Source: Microbacterium sp. Nx66 | Lineage (GTDB): Bacteria > Actinomycetota > Actinomycetes > Actinomycetales > Microbacteriaceae | Assembly (NCBI RefSeq): GCF_904066215.1 | Contig: NZ_LR880474.1 | Span: forward strand, 1,798,001-1,862,000 | DNA: 64,000 nucleotides | Direction of reading: 5' to 3' | Shown here: one piece after another, positions 28,933 to 36,557 of the stretch | Layout: each line of letters starts with the position of its first letter | Numbering within the stretch: the stretch's first letter is position 1 | Made by a program: the position numbers and the translations under genes | The notes under the pieces: generated by a model | What the model was told of the DNA's origin: nothing | The model's database searches: none | Seen by the model: the letters and a program-made list of their open reading frames with translations, nothing else

Positions 28933-30158
28933 TGTCCCCGCGCGTCTCGGGCGCGCGCGCCGGCCGCACCGGCTCGACCCGGCGGCAGTTCCTCCTCGGA
29001 GGGGCTGTCGCCGGTGTCGGGGCCGCCGTCGCGGTCGGGGCGGATCTCGCCCTCACGCGAGCGGACACGGAGGCTCCCGCGGCCCCCGCACCGCTCAACG
29101 GCTCCCTCACCGTCCCGTTCCACGGCGTCCATCAAGCCGGGATCGACACCGCGGCGCAGGCGCACGGCTCGTTCGTGGCGCTCGATCTGCGCCCGGAGGT
29201 CGACCGCGACGCGCTCCGCCGGCTCCTACGGATCCTCACGGACGATGCGGCGAGGCTCACCCAGGGACGGTCGGCGCTCGCGGACTCGGAGCCGGAGCTC
29301 GCCGTCGCCCCGGCCCGGTTGACGATCACATTCGGCTTCGGTCCGGCGCTCGTGGCACGGGCCGGCGGCAGCACGCCCTCGTGGCTCGCGCCGCTTCCCG
29401 CCTTCCGGGTGGACCGCCTGCAGCCGGAGTTCTCGGACGGAGACCTGCTCCTCCAGATCGCCGCTGACGACCCCCTGACCGTCGCACACGCGCAGCGCAT
29501 GCTCCTGAAGGACGCGCGCGGCTTCGCGACCGTCCGGTGGATCCAGCAGGGCTTCCGCCGCGCACACGGCACCGAGCGACCGGGGACGACCATGCGCAAT
29601 CTCTTCGGACAGGTCGACGGCACGAGCAACCCGCAGCCGGGGACCGACGACTTCGAGCGCGTGGTCTGGAGTGATGACGGCTGGCTGGCCGGCGGCACGG
29701 GCATGGTCCTGCGCCGCATCCGCATGGACCTCGACGCCTGGGACCGCCTGGATCGCGGGGGCCGCGAGGCCTCCGTCGGGAGGACCCTGCGCGAGGGCGC
29801 GCCGCTCACGGGGACGTCGGAGTTCGACGAGCCGGACTTCGACGCGACGACGGCCATCGGGTTCCCCGTCATCCCGGCGTTCGCGCACATCCGGCGCGCT
29901 CGCGGAGACGGGACGGAGCGCATCTTCCGACGGGCGTATAACTACGACGAGCGCCCGGCCGGAGACGGCGTGTCCGAATCCGGGCTGCTCTTCGCCGCGT
30001 TCCAGGCCGACGTCGCGCGGCAGTTCGTCCCGATGCAGCAGCGGCTCGACGAGCTCGACCTGCTCAACGAGTGGACGGTCCCGATCGGATCCGCCGTGTT
30101 CGCTGTCCCTCCGGGATGTGCGGAAGGCGGCTACATCGGGGAGACGCTCCTCGACTGA
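28932..30158 (+). CDS. Tat-exported Dyp-type heme peroxidase
   Basis: Dye-decolourising peroxidase exported folded. 408 residues. Twin-arginine signal with RRQFLLGG at 17-24 and an Ala/Val-rich h-region. The DyP family motif is FGQVDGTSNP near residue 225 (GxxDG, distal Asp). The proximal heme histidine is probably in AHIRRA near 318. It resembles the EfeB/DtpA branch. In Streptomyces the DtpA gene lies among copper-trafficking genes; the same context here (copC, PCuAC) suggests a role linked to extracellular copper or oxidative chemistry. Translationally coupled to PCuAC. Confidence 0.93.
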   Translation: MSPRVSGARAGRTGSTRRQFLLGGAVAGVGAAVAVGADLALTRADTEAPAAPAPLNGSLTVPFHGVHQAGIDTAAQAHGSFVALDLRPEVDRDALRRLLRILTDDAARLTQGRSALADSEPELAVAPARLTITFGFGPALVARAGGSTPSWLAPLPAFRVDRLQPEFSDGDLLLQIAADDPLTVAHAQRMLLKDARGFATVRWIQQGFRRAHGTERPGTTMRNLFGQVDGTSNPQPGTDDFERVVWSDDGWLAGGTGMVLRRIRMDLDAWDRLDRGGREASVGRTLREGAPLTGTSEFDEPDFDATTAIGFPVIPAFAHIRRARGDGTERIFRRAYNYDERPAGDGVSESGLLFAAFQADVARQFVPMQQRLDELDLLNEWTVPIGSAVFAVPPGCAEGGYIGETLLD

Positions 30159-30168
30159 GGCCGAGGAG

Positions 30169-30921
30169 TCAGTGGGGTCCGCGTCGCCGCGCGGCGGCGA
30201 CGGCGGGCCCCACGCCATCCAGGACGGGGTCTCCGTGGCCCGTCAGGACGACCCGCGCGCTCGTCCGTGCCAGGGTATCCAGCGACTCCATCGCCTCCGC
30301 GGTATCGGCCGTGGCCGCCCTGGCGACGATCTGCGGACCGGTCTCGCCGGTGTACGGGTCGAGCGTCACGAGGGCGTCGCCGGCGATGAGCACCCCGGAC
30401 TCCTCGAACAGGTACGCGCAGTGCCCTTCCGTGTGCCCCGGAGTCCACAGGGCGATCGGGGTCCCGGGGGCGTCGATCGGATGCTCGTGCGTCACGCGAG
30501 GCTGCGCGTCGACGCCGCGGACGTTGAGCGCTCCGGCAAGAGCCATCCGGGTGATGGTGGGGATCCCCCGCGGATGGGTGAGCACGTAGGGGACGCGAGG
30601 TGAGGCCGGACGGTAGCTGTAGGGGTGACGGGCCAGTTGTGCGTCGCGAGGGTGGACGAACACCGAGACCCCCTCCTCGTGGAGCCCGCGCGCGACACCG
30701 ACGTGGTCGAAGTGCCCGTGCGTCAGGACGACCGCATCGATGTCGGTCTCCTTCGCCCCGAGGTGGCCGAGCAGGTCGCGCAGCACGCCCCTGCTGCGCG
30801 GCAGTCCCGCGTCGAATAGCGTGAGCCCGTCCGCGGTCTGCACGAGGTAGCAGTTCACGTCCGCCACACTGATGCCGAAGAAGCCGGGAACCACCTCCGT
30901 CCACTGCCGCCCTCTGCTCAT
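30169..30921 (-). CDS. MBL-fold metallo-hydrolase
   Basis: A 250-residue metallo-beta-lactamase-fold enzyme. The metal motif VVLTHGHFDHVG lies at about 63-74, with further ligands in TPGHTEGHCAYLF, IAGDALVT and LTGHGDPV. This is a glyoxalase-II-like type with no obvious specificity signature. It overlaps the upstream DUF6098 gene by 4 bases (ATGA), and that association is the only hint of function. It is convergent with the DyP gene at a distance of 10 bases. Confidence 0.9.
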   Translation of the reverse strand: MSRGRQWTEVVPGFFGISVADVNCYLVQTADGLTLFDAGLPRSRGVLRDLLGHLGAKETDIDAVVLTHGHFDHVGVARGLHEEGVSVFVHPRDAQLARHPYSYRPASPRVPYVLTHPRGIPTITRMALAGALNVRGVDAQPRVTHEHPIDAPGTPIALWTPGHTEGHCAYLFEESGVLIAGDALVTLDPYTGETGPQIVARAATADTAEAMESLDTLARTSARVVLTGHGDPVLDGVGPAVAAARRRGPH

Positions 30922-31418
30922 TCCCGGTCCTCCTCGTCGTCGGCGGGTCCGCGCCCCGCATCGAAATTGCGCTCGTACCGTTCCCTGGCCTCGAGCAGGA
31001 CGTGTTCGCCGATGACGGCGATGGGCTCCACCTCTCGGAGCAGCGGCTCGCAGTCGGGCCCCCGGCCGCAGTGCTCGCCACGGAGGATCCAGGCGATGCG
31101 CTGCGGGTCCTTATCGGCGAGGTGCCGGTACTGACAGAGCTGGCGCGCGAGCCAGTCCTCCAGCGGACGCGTCCACCAGCGTTCGGCGTCCAGCGGGTTC
31201 ACGGAGAGACCGGGCAGCTCGAGGCCGCTCTCCGTGTCGACGCTGGAACGACGGGCATCCGCATCCGGGCCCTCGGAGTAACGGACGTGCAGACCGGGGC
31301 ATGCACGGACGACGGCGGCCAGTTGCGCCAGATGGTCGATGCGTCGCAATCCGGTCGCGGCGTCGCGATCGGATGTCGAGGCGAGGCCGCAGGTGCGGTC
31401 CAGAGCGGCATCGGTCAT
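30918..31418 (-). CDS. DUF6098 family protein
   Basis: A 166-residue protein with the DUF6098 pattern: HVRYSEGPDADARRSS, ESGLELPGLSVNPLDAERWW, WLARQLCQYRHLADKD, GRGPDCEPLLREVEPIAVI. It is soluble, has no signal or membrane segment, and has conserved Trp/Cys/Arg residues but no known catalytic motif. Coupled to an MBL hydrolase by ATGA overlap. The family is of unknown function and confined mainly to actinobacteria. Confidence 0.85.
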   Translation of the reverse strand: MTDAALDRTCGLASTSDRDAATGLRRIDHLAQLAAVVRACPGLHVRYSEGPDADARRSSVDTESGLELPGLSVNPLDAERWWTRPLEDWLARQLCQYRHLADKDPQRIAWILRGEHCGRGPDCEPLLREVEPIAVIGEHVLLEARERYERNFDAGRGPADDEEDRE

Positions 31419-31608
31419 GGCCTGAGCGTACGAAGCGGTCCCCTCCTGCCGAGGGGGATTGACAATCCGCGGTTCTCGCCCACGTCGCAGCGGCGTCCGG
31501 GAACGGGCGCATGAAGCTACCGCGTGACTCCTGATGCGTCAATGCCCTCTCAGCGCGCGCACAGGAAGTCCTACGGTCGGGCAACCGCACCACACCCTGG
31601 AGGGGATC

Positions 31609-32082
31609 ATGAGCGACACCACCCGCACCACCCGCTACGCCGGCACACCGATCCAGAAGACGGCGCTGATCATCGGCATCGTCTTCCTCATCGTGGGCAT
31701 CGCCGGTTTCATCCCGGGCGTCACCCACTCGGCCGAGCACCTGCGCGGCGCCGGAGCAGCGTCCGAGGCCCTGCTCCTCGGCGTGTTCCAGGTGTCCGTG
31801 CTGCACAACGTCGTGCACCTGCTGTTCGCGGTCGCGGGCATCGCGCTCGCCGCGTCGCCGCGCGCGTCCCGTCTCTACCTCATCATCGGCGGGCTCGCGT
31901 ACCTCGTCGTCTGGCTGTACGGCCTCATCGCGGTCGGCAACGAGCAGCTGAACTTCCTGCCGGTGAACAACGCCGACAACTGGCTCCACCTCGGTCTCGC
32001 GATCGGCATGGTGCTGCTGGGCATCTTCGTCAGTCGAGAGCCGCGCGTCCCGCAGAACGGCGCGGGCACGGCGCGCGTCTGA
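31609..32082 (+). CDS. DUF4383 family membrane protein
   Basis: A 157-residue protein with four transmembrane helices (TALIIGIVFLIVGIAGFIPG, HNVVHLLFAVAGIALA, YLIIGGLAYLVVWLYGLI, WLHLGLAIGMVLLGIFV). The family marks are the VLHNVVHLLFAVAG segment and NNADNWLHL. Function unknown. GGAGGGG lies before the ATG. The 190 bases upstream carry a TTGACA at 31459-31464 but no convincing -10 at the right distance. Confidence 0.85.
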   Translation: MSDTTRTTRYAGTPIQKTALIIGIVFLIVGIAGFIPGVTHSAEHLRGAGAASEALLLGVFQVSVLHNVVHLLFAVAGIALAASPRASRLYLIIGGLAYLVVWLYGLIAVGNEQLNFLPVNNADNWLHLGLAIGMVLLGIFVSREPRVPQNGAGTARV

Positions 32083-32099
32083 CGCTCACCCCACCCGGT

Positions 32100-32138
32100 C
32101 GGGACGTCCCCTCCTCGCATGACGGAGGGGGCGTCCCG
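32100..32138 (+). terminator. terminator after the DUF4383 gene
   Basis: A 15-bp stem (CGGGACGTCCCCTCC with its complement, one T-G wobble) and a 9-base loop, starting 17 bases after the stop. Confidence 0.7.
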
Positions 32139-32188
32139 TCTGTCGCGTCCGGCGTGGAGCCGGAGTGCGAGCGGTGTCCGCGGCCCGG

Positions 32189-32509
32189 TCACCCGTCCAC
32201 GGGTTGCACGGCGTTCCCCCAGACCCAGCAGCGGTACGTGCGGTCACCGGCACGGAACTCGATGCCCGCTGCGAGCGGGGTGGAGCGGACGACCTTCGCC
32301 TCCACGCGGATCGCCTCCGGGCCGAACCGCACCCACGCCCGCACCCGCCGCTGGAGCGCGTGCGGATAGACGGTGACGGCGGACTCCCGCAAGGCGAGCT
32401 CGCGATCGGACAGGGACTGCAGGGGGCCCCGGCGCGCGGCGGCCTCGATGGCCTGATGCTGCGACCGCATGTCGTTGTACGCAGAGAGCGCGCGACCCGA
32501 GTTCCCCAC
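32189..32509 (-). CDS. conserved hypothetical protein, Microbacteriaceae type
   Basis: A 106-residue soluble protein. The N-terminal half is helical (ALSAYNDMRSQHQAIEAAAR, LQSLSDRELALRESAV). The C-terminal half looks like a small beta domain (RRVRAWVRFGPEAIRVEAKV, AAGIEFRAGDRTYRCWVWG). No recognised family. AAGGAGCCGGT precedes the ATG. It lies downstream of the leftward tRNA genes but is separated from them by a strong terminator. Confidence 0.65.
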   Translation of the reverse strand: MGNSGRALSAYNDMRSQHQAIEAAARRGPLQSLSDRELALRESAVTVYPHALQRRVRAWVRFGPEAIRVEAKVVRSTPLAAGIEFRAGDRTYRCWVWGNAVQPVDG

Positions 32510-32627
32510 ACCGGCTCCTTCCTCCGGCCCCGCCCAGGATATCGATATTCGAACACATCTTCGAAGTCGATGTCGACGGCATCGACACGCAGATTCGCAC
32601 CGAGGTCGCGGAGCTCCGCGATCGGGC

Positions 32628-32659
32628 TGCGACCTCGCGCGGATATGCGACCTCGCGCG
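32628..32659. repeat. direct repeat of TGCGACCTCGCGCG
   Basis: Two exact 14-base copies (32628-32641 and 32646-32659), 18 bases apart start to start, lie in the 170 bases between the hypothetical gene and the tRNA terminator. An inverted partial copy (GAGGTCGCGGAG) lies just upstream. No gene is seen in this gap. Confidence 0.6.
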
Positions 32660-32682
32660 CAGGGAGGAGAGCTGGGGGCAAC

Positions 32683-32709
32683 AAAAAACCCCCGGCGAAC
32701 CGGGGGTTT
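32683..32709 (-). terminator. rho-independent terminator of the leftward tRNA genes
   Basis: A 10-bp stem (AAACCCCCGG with its complement), CGAA loop, and a run of six A on the plus strand, i.e. a U-tract for leftward transcripts. It lies directly after tRNA-Val(GAC). Confidence 0.9.
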
Positions 32710-32713
32710 CAGG

Positions 32714-32788
32714 TGGTGCGCGATACTGGGATCGAACCAGTGACCTCTTCCGTGTCAGGGAAGCGCGCTACCGCTGCGCCAATCGCGC
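32714..32788 (-). tRNA. tRNA-Val (anticodon GAC)
   Basis: Full cloverleaf on the minus strand. Acceptor GCGCGAT pairs with ATCGCGC, D-arm GGCGCAGCGGTAGCGC, anticodon stem CTTCC/GGAAG with loop CTGACAC (GAC), and T-arm ACTGG TTCGATC CCAGT. The 3' CCA is encoded. It is the last of three leftward tRNA genes. Confidence 0.97.
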
Positions 32789-32815
32789 CCGTTGGGGCTA
32801 TTCAGTTTTCCCGTG

Positions 32816-32886
32816 AGGTGGCGACGGGATTCGAACCCGTGTAAACGGCTTTGCAGGCCGGTGCCTAGCCGCTCGGCCACGCCACC
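32816..32886 (-). tRNA. tRNA-Cys (anticodon GCA)
   Basis: Minus strand. Acceptor GGTGGCG pairs with CGCCACC. The anticodon loop is CTGCAAA (GCA) between CCGGC and GCCGT. T-loop TTCGAATC. CCA is not encoded. It lies between the Gly and Val genes, with spacers of about 27 and 52 bases. Confidence 0.97.
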
Positions 32887-32938
32887 GTGTGGATTGACCC
32901 CACGTGCCGCCGATCTTCGAGAAGATCTACTGCACTCG

Positions 32939-33011
32939 AGCGGATGACGAGACTCGAACTCGCGACCCCAACCTTGGCAAGGTTGTGCGCTACCAACTGC
33001 GCTACATCCGC
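32939..33011 (-). tRNA. tRNA-Gly (anticodon GCC)
   Basis: Minus strand. Acceptor GCGGATG pairs with CATCCGC. Anticodon loop TTGCCAA (GCC) between the stem arms AACC and GGTT. T-arm with TTCGAGTC. It is the first gene of the leftward tRNA cluster. CCA is not encoded. Confidence 0.97.
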
Positions 33012-33162
33012 ATTTCGTTCCCGGTTGTCCCGGGCACTTATGAAACATTAGCCGATGATCCGCGCTCCGCCAAACCCGCAGCGAATCTCGCGCGTGTCTC
33101 CCGGACTGGTCATCGGAGCGCCTGACGGTCGGGTAGTATCGGTTGACGTACCCCACGGGTAT

Positions 33163-33235
33163 GGGCGATTGGCGCAGTTGGTAGCGCGCTTCCTTCACAC
33201 GGAAGAGGTCATCGGTTCGAGTCCGGTATCGCCCA
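33163..33235 (+). tRNA. tRNA-Val (anticodon CAC)
   Basis: Plus strand. Acceptor GGGCGAT pairs with ATCGCCC, D-arm GGCGCAGTTGGTAGCGC, anticodon loop TTCACAC (CAC), T-loop TTCGAGTC. Strongly similar to the Val(GAC) gene on the other strand (same CTTCC/GGAAG anticodon stem), so the two may derive from one duplication. The 151-base divergent gap upstream should hold promoters for both directions. GTAGTAT at about 33133 is a possible -10. Confidence 0.97.
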
Positions 33236-33247
33236 CCGAATCCCCTC

Positions 33248-33275
33248 CGAAGGCCCCGGTCATCCGGGGCCTTCG
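33248..33275 (+). terminator. terminator after tRNA-Val(CAC)
   Basis: A perfect 12-bp stem CGAAGGCCCCGG with its complement and a TCAT loop, then GCGTTTCC. It also faces the end of the convergent GH13 gene 13 bases away, so it may work in both directions. Confidence 0.8.
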
Positions 33276-33288
33276 GCGTTTCCGCCCG

Positions 33289-34953
33289 TCACAGGATCCT
33301 GCCGTCTCCCGGGCGGGAGACCCGCAGCCACCGGTAGCCGTAGGCCGGAAGCTCCAACTCCACCTCTCCGTCGTCGTCGAGGGGCACGCGCCGCGCGTCG
33401 AGGAGGTCGACCAGGGTCGTGCCCGCGGGCTCCTCCCCCAGTCGGAACCGCGTCGTCGCCGGACGTTCCGCGAAGTTGTGCACGGCGATCGTGCGCCCGA
33501 CGTCGGCCTCCAGGGAGTGCACCAGCAGGGCGTCCTGCGGCTGCTCGATGACGGTGAACGACCCCCACCCGAGCTCCGGCGATACCCGGTAGAGCGCGGT
33601 CAGTTCGCGGAGGAAGTGCAGCAGCGAGCCGTGGTCCTCGAGCTGGGCGGCGGCATTCACGTGCGTGGGCGCATACCCGTCGGTCGGCGGCGGCGCGACG
33701 AGCCGGGAGGGGCGCGCGTCGGAGAAGCCCCCGTTGCGATCCGCCGACCACTGCATCGGCGTACGCACGGCCTGCCGCCCCTCGACGGCGATGTTCTCGC
33801 CCATCCCGATCTCTTCGCCGTAGAACAGAACGGGGGTGCCGGGGAGCGTGAAGAGCAGGCTGTACGCCATCCGGATCCTCCGCGGGTCGCCTTCCAGCAT
33901 CGGCGGCAGGCGCCGCGTGATCCCGCGGCCGAACACGCGCTGCCGCTCGTCTGGCGCGAACGCCTCGAAGACCTCCTGACGCTCGGCATCGGTCAGCTTG
34001 TCGAGAGTGAGCTCATCGTGGTTCCGGAGGAAGTTCGCCCATTGCACCTCCGGTCCGAGGACCGGGCGCGCGGTGAGTGCGGCGACGAGCGGCGCGGGAT
34101 CACGACGGGCGAGGGACAGATACAGCGACTGCATCGCCACGAAGTCGAACTGCATGGTCAGCTCGTCGCCGTCGGTGCCCCCGAAGTACGCGCGCTGCTC
34201 CTCGTACGGCAGATTGACCTCGCCGAGCAGGATCGCCTCGCTGGAACGACGCTGCAGGAAACGCCGCATGTCGCGTAGCAGCTCGTGCGGATCGGGGATG
34301 TCCGCCGTCTTCGGAACCTCGAGGAGGAACGGCACGGCATCCACCCGGAAGCCCGAGACGCCGAGCTGCAGCCAGAACCCGATGACCTTCGCGATCTCGT
34401 CCCGGACCACGGGGTTGGCGATGTTGAGGTCGGGTTGGTGCTCGTAGAAACTGTGCTGGTACCACTGCCCGGACTTCTCGTCCTTGGTCCAGATCCCGTC
34501 GGCCTGCCCGGGGAAGACCGGGTTCTTCTGTCCCTTCGGAGGCGCGTCGTCGCGCCACACGTAGTAGTCGCGATAGGGCGAGTCGACGCTGCGGAGCGCC
34601 GCGCGGAACCACGGATGACGGTCCGAGGTGTGATTGACGACGAGGTCGACGATCACGCGGATGCCGCGGTCACGGGCCGTGCGTATCACCTCCACGAGGT
34701 CGCCGTGGGTGCCGAGACGCGGGTCCACGCCGTAGAAGTCGCTGACGTCGTACCCGTCGTCGAGGTCCGGCGAAGGGTAGAAGGGCATGAGCCACAGGCA
34801 CGTCACGCCCACCTGTGAGAGGTAGTCGATCCGCTGCGCGAGGCCGCGGAGGTCGCCGACGCCGTCGCCGTCCGAGTCCAGGAAGGTCTCCACATCGAGG
34901 CAGTAGACGACGGCCGTCTTCCACCAGAGGTCGCTCGTATCGGTGATCTTCAT
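33289..34953 (-). CDS. GH13 alpha-amylase family enzyme, trehalose-synthase-like
   Basis: A 554-residue glycoside hydrolase of the TreS-like GH13 branch. N-terminal motif DGDGVGDLRGLAQRIDYL, then PFYPSPDLDDGYDVSDFYGV. Catalytic residues: nucleophile Asp in SGFRVDAVPFL (about 204), acid/base Glu in LLGEVNLP (about 244), and the Asp in NFLRNHDEL (about 312). A C-terminal beta domain ends the protein. There is no maltokinase fusion. It could isomerise maltose and trehalose or act as a glucosidase; the sequence does not settle this. The ATG overlaps the stop of the upstream luciferase-like gene by 4 bases. Confidence 0.88.
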   Translation of the reverse strand: MKITDTSDLWWKTAVVYCLDVETFLDSDGDGVGDLRGLAQRIDYLSQVGVTCLWLMPFYPSPDLDDGYDVSDFYGVDPRLGTHGDLVEVIRTARDRGIRVIVDLVVNHTSDRHPWFRAALRSVDSPYRDYYVWRDDAPPKGQKNPVFPGQADGIWTKDEKSGQWYQHSFYEHQPDLNIANPVVRDEIAKVIGFWLQLGVSGFRVDAVPFLLEVPKTADIPDPHELLRDMRRFLQRRSSEAILLGEVNLPYEEQRAYFGGTDGDELTMQFDFVAMQSLYLSLARRDPAPLVAALTARPVLGPEVQWANFLRNHDELTLDKLTDAERQEVFEAFAPDERQRVFGRGITRRLPPMLEGDPRRIRMAYSLLFTLPGTPVLFYGEEIGMGENIAVEGRQAVRTPMQWSADRNGGFSDARPSRLVAPPPTDGYAPTHVNAAAQLEDHGSLLHFLRELTALYRVSPELGWGSFTVIEQPQDALLVHSLEADVGRTIAVHNFAERPATTRFRLGEEPAGTTLVDLLDARRVPLDDDGEVELELPAYGYRWLRVSRPGDGRIL

Positions 34954-35915
34954 GTGCGCTCCCTCAGAGCGGGCAGGATCTCGGCGGCGGCCGCCTTCAG
35001 GAACCGGGTCTGCTCTCGTCCGACGTGATGCAGGTAGATCCGGTCGAAGCCGATGTCGACGAGCTCCGCCAACCGTCCCGCGAGCGACCGGGCGTCGTGG
35101 TCGACGAGGACGGCCGCGCGCAGCCTTGCTTCATCGACCTCGCCCACCGCGGCGTCGAAATCCTCCGGCTGCTCGATGTTCCACGCGAGCGGCGGAGTGA
35201 CCACGCCCTGCCGCCACTGCTCCTTCGCGATCGCGTACGCCTCGGCGTCGTCCTCGCCCCAGCTCACGTGCGTCTGCAGGATGCACGGCCCTTCTCCCCC
35301 GGCCGAGCGGTAGGCCTCCACCACCCTCCGCAGCGCGGACGGCTCCTGGGCGACGGTCGCGAGGCCGTCCGCCCAGCCGGCCGCCCACTCCGCCGTCTCC
35401 GGACTGACGGCGGTGGCGAAGAGCGGCGGCGGCTGCGCCGGCCGGGTCCAGACGCGGGCGCGGTGCACGCGCACGAGACCGTCGTGATCGACCTCCTCGC
35501 CGGCGAGCAGCCGTCGGATCACATCCACGCTCTCGTGCAACCGCGCGTTGCGGACGTCCTTGGCCGGCCAGACGTCGCCGGTCACGTGCTCGTTCATCGC
35601 CTCGCCGCTGCCGAGCGCGGCCCAGAACCGTCCGGGGAACATCTCCTCCAGCGTTCCGAAGGCCTGCGCGACGATCGCGGGGTGGTACCGCTGTCCTGGC
35701 GCGTTGACCATGCCGATGGGGAACCTCGTACGGGCCAGCGCCGCAGCGATCCAGCTGAACGCGAATCCCGACTCCCCCTGATCGGGGAGCCACGGGGCCA
35801 GGTGGTCGGAGCACATCGCCCCGTCGAAGCCTGCCCACTCCGCGCTGACGACCGCGTCCAGCAGCGCGCTGGGTGGGATCTGCTCATGGGAGGCGTGGAA
35901 TCCGATGAAGACCAT
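34950..35915 (-). CDS. luciferase-like monooxygenase, probable non-F420 flavin oxidoreductase (TIGR03885-like)
   Basis: A 321-residue LLM-fold protein. N-terminus MVFIGFHASHEQIPPSALL, then SAEWAGFDGAMCSDHLAPW, GQRYHPAIVAQAFGTLEEM, WAALGSGEAMNEHVTG and the C-terminal FDRIYLHHVGREQTRFL. The last segment matches my recollection of the TIGR03885 subgroup, which is described as related to F420 enzymes but probably using FMN. The substrate is unknown. Coupled to the GH13 gene (ATGA), a pairing that suggests a shared pathway. Confidence 0.82.
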   Translation of the reverse strand: MVFIGFHASHEQIPPSALLDAVVSAEWAGFDGAMCSDHLAPWLPDQGESGFAFSWIAAALARTRFPIGMVNAPGQRYHPAIVAQAFGTLEEMFPGRFWAALGSGEAMNEHVTGDVWPAKDVRNARLHESVDVIRRLLAGEEVDHDGLVRVHRARVWTRPAQPPPLFATAVSPETAEWAAGWADGLATVAQEPSALRRVVEAYRSAGGEGPCILQTHVSWGEDDAEAYAIAKEQWRQGVVTPPLAWNIEQPEDFDAAVGEVDEARLRAAVLVDHDARSLAGRLAELVDIGFDRIYLHHVGREQTRFLKAAAAEILPALRERT

Positions 35916-36019
35916 AGGCCGAGTCTGGCAAGGGACGACGCCCGGCGGCAGTGGTTGACAGGAGCGCCGGGTGCTGGCAGGTGGCGGCCGATGTCCGAGG
36001 GCGGACGTAGCCTGCCCGG

Positions 36020-36445
36020 GTGCCGAAACCCCGACTTCTCCCCGGCCCCTGTCCCCTCTGCGGTGGTCTCGCTGGGCTGCGAGCGGACGACGCGTGGCAC
36101 TGCGCGCTCTGCGGCTGGCGCTACGGGGACTCCCCCGACCCCGATCTGCCGTTCCCGCGGATCGACGTCGTGTACTACCTCCGCTACGACAGCCGCGTGA
36201 AGATCGGCACGAGCAGACAGCCGCGGCGCCGTCTCGCGAGCATCCGTCACGACGAGCTCCTCGCCTTCGAGCACGGCGATCGGGTGCGCGAACAGCAGCG
36301 GCATCGGCAGTTCGCCTCCGCTCGCGAAGGCGGTGAGTGGTTCACCCTGACACCGGAGATCCGCGCCCACATCGCGGCGCTGCAGCGGCACGGCGACCCC
36401 TGGCATCAATACGCGCGCTGGCTCAGCGCCGCGCTCCGAGGGTGA
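36020..36445 (+). CDS. zinc-ribbon plus GIY-YIG-like (T5orf172) protein
   Basis: A 141-residue protein. Residues 11-31 form a zinc ribbon (CPLCGG ... CALCGW, Cys 11, 14, 28, 31). Residues about 50-120 fit the GIY-YIG superfamily of the T5orf172 type (VVYYLRYDSRVKIGTSRQPR, REQQRHRQFASAREGGEWF, LTPEIRAHI). The usual GIY and YIG signatures are reduced to YYL and KIG, with the conserved Arg of the RRRL segment retained. It may be a DNA-binding protein or nuclease. GTG start. It stands alone between a divergent flavoprotein gene and a small ORF. Confidence 0.75.
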   Translation: MPKPRLLPGPCPLCGGLAGLRADDAWHCALCGWRYGDSPDPDLPFPRIDVVYYLRYDSRVKIGTSRQPRRRLASIRHDELLAFEHGDRVREQQRHRQFASAREGGEWFTLTPEIRAHIAALQRHGDPWHQYARWLSAALRG

Positions 36446-36557
36446 ACGCGCCTATCACTGCGCACAGGATCGCACCAGGGGATCCCCCGCTGCGCCGGCA
36501 GGAGGCAGACTCACCTGTGAACGGGCGCACCCGGCGCCCCGCGTGAGAGGACCGGAC

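Noticed and set aside
32714..33235. Integrated mobile element at the tRNA cluster
   Set aside because: No integrase, no duplicated tRNA 3' end acting as attachment sites, and the flanking genes have normal composition.
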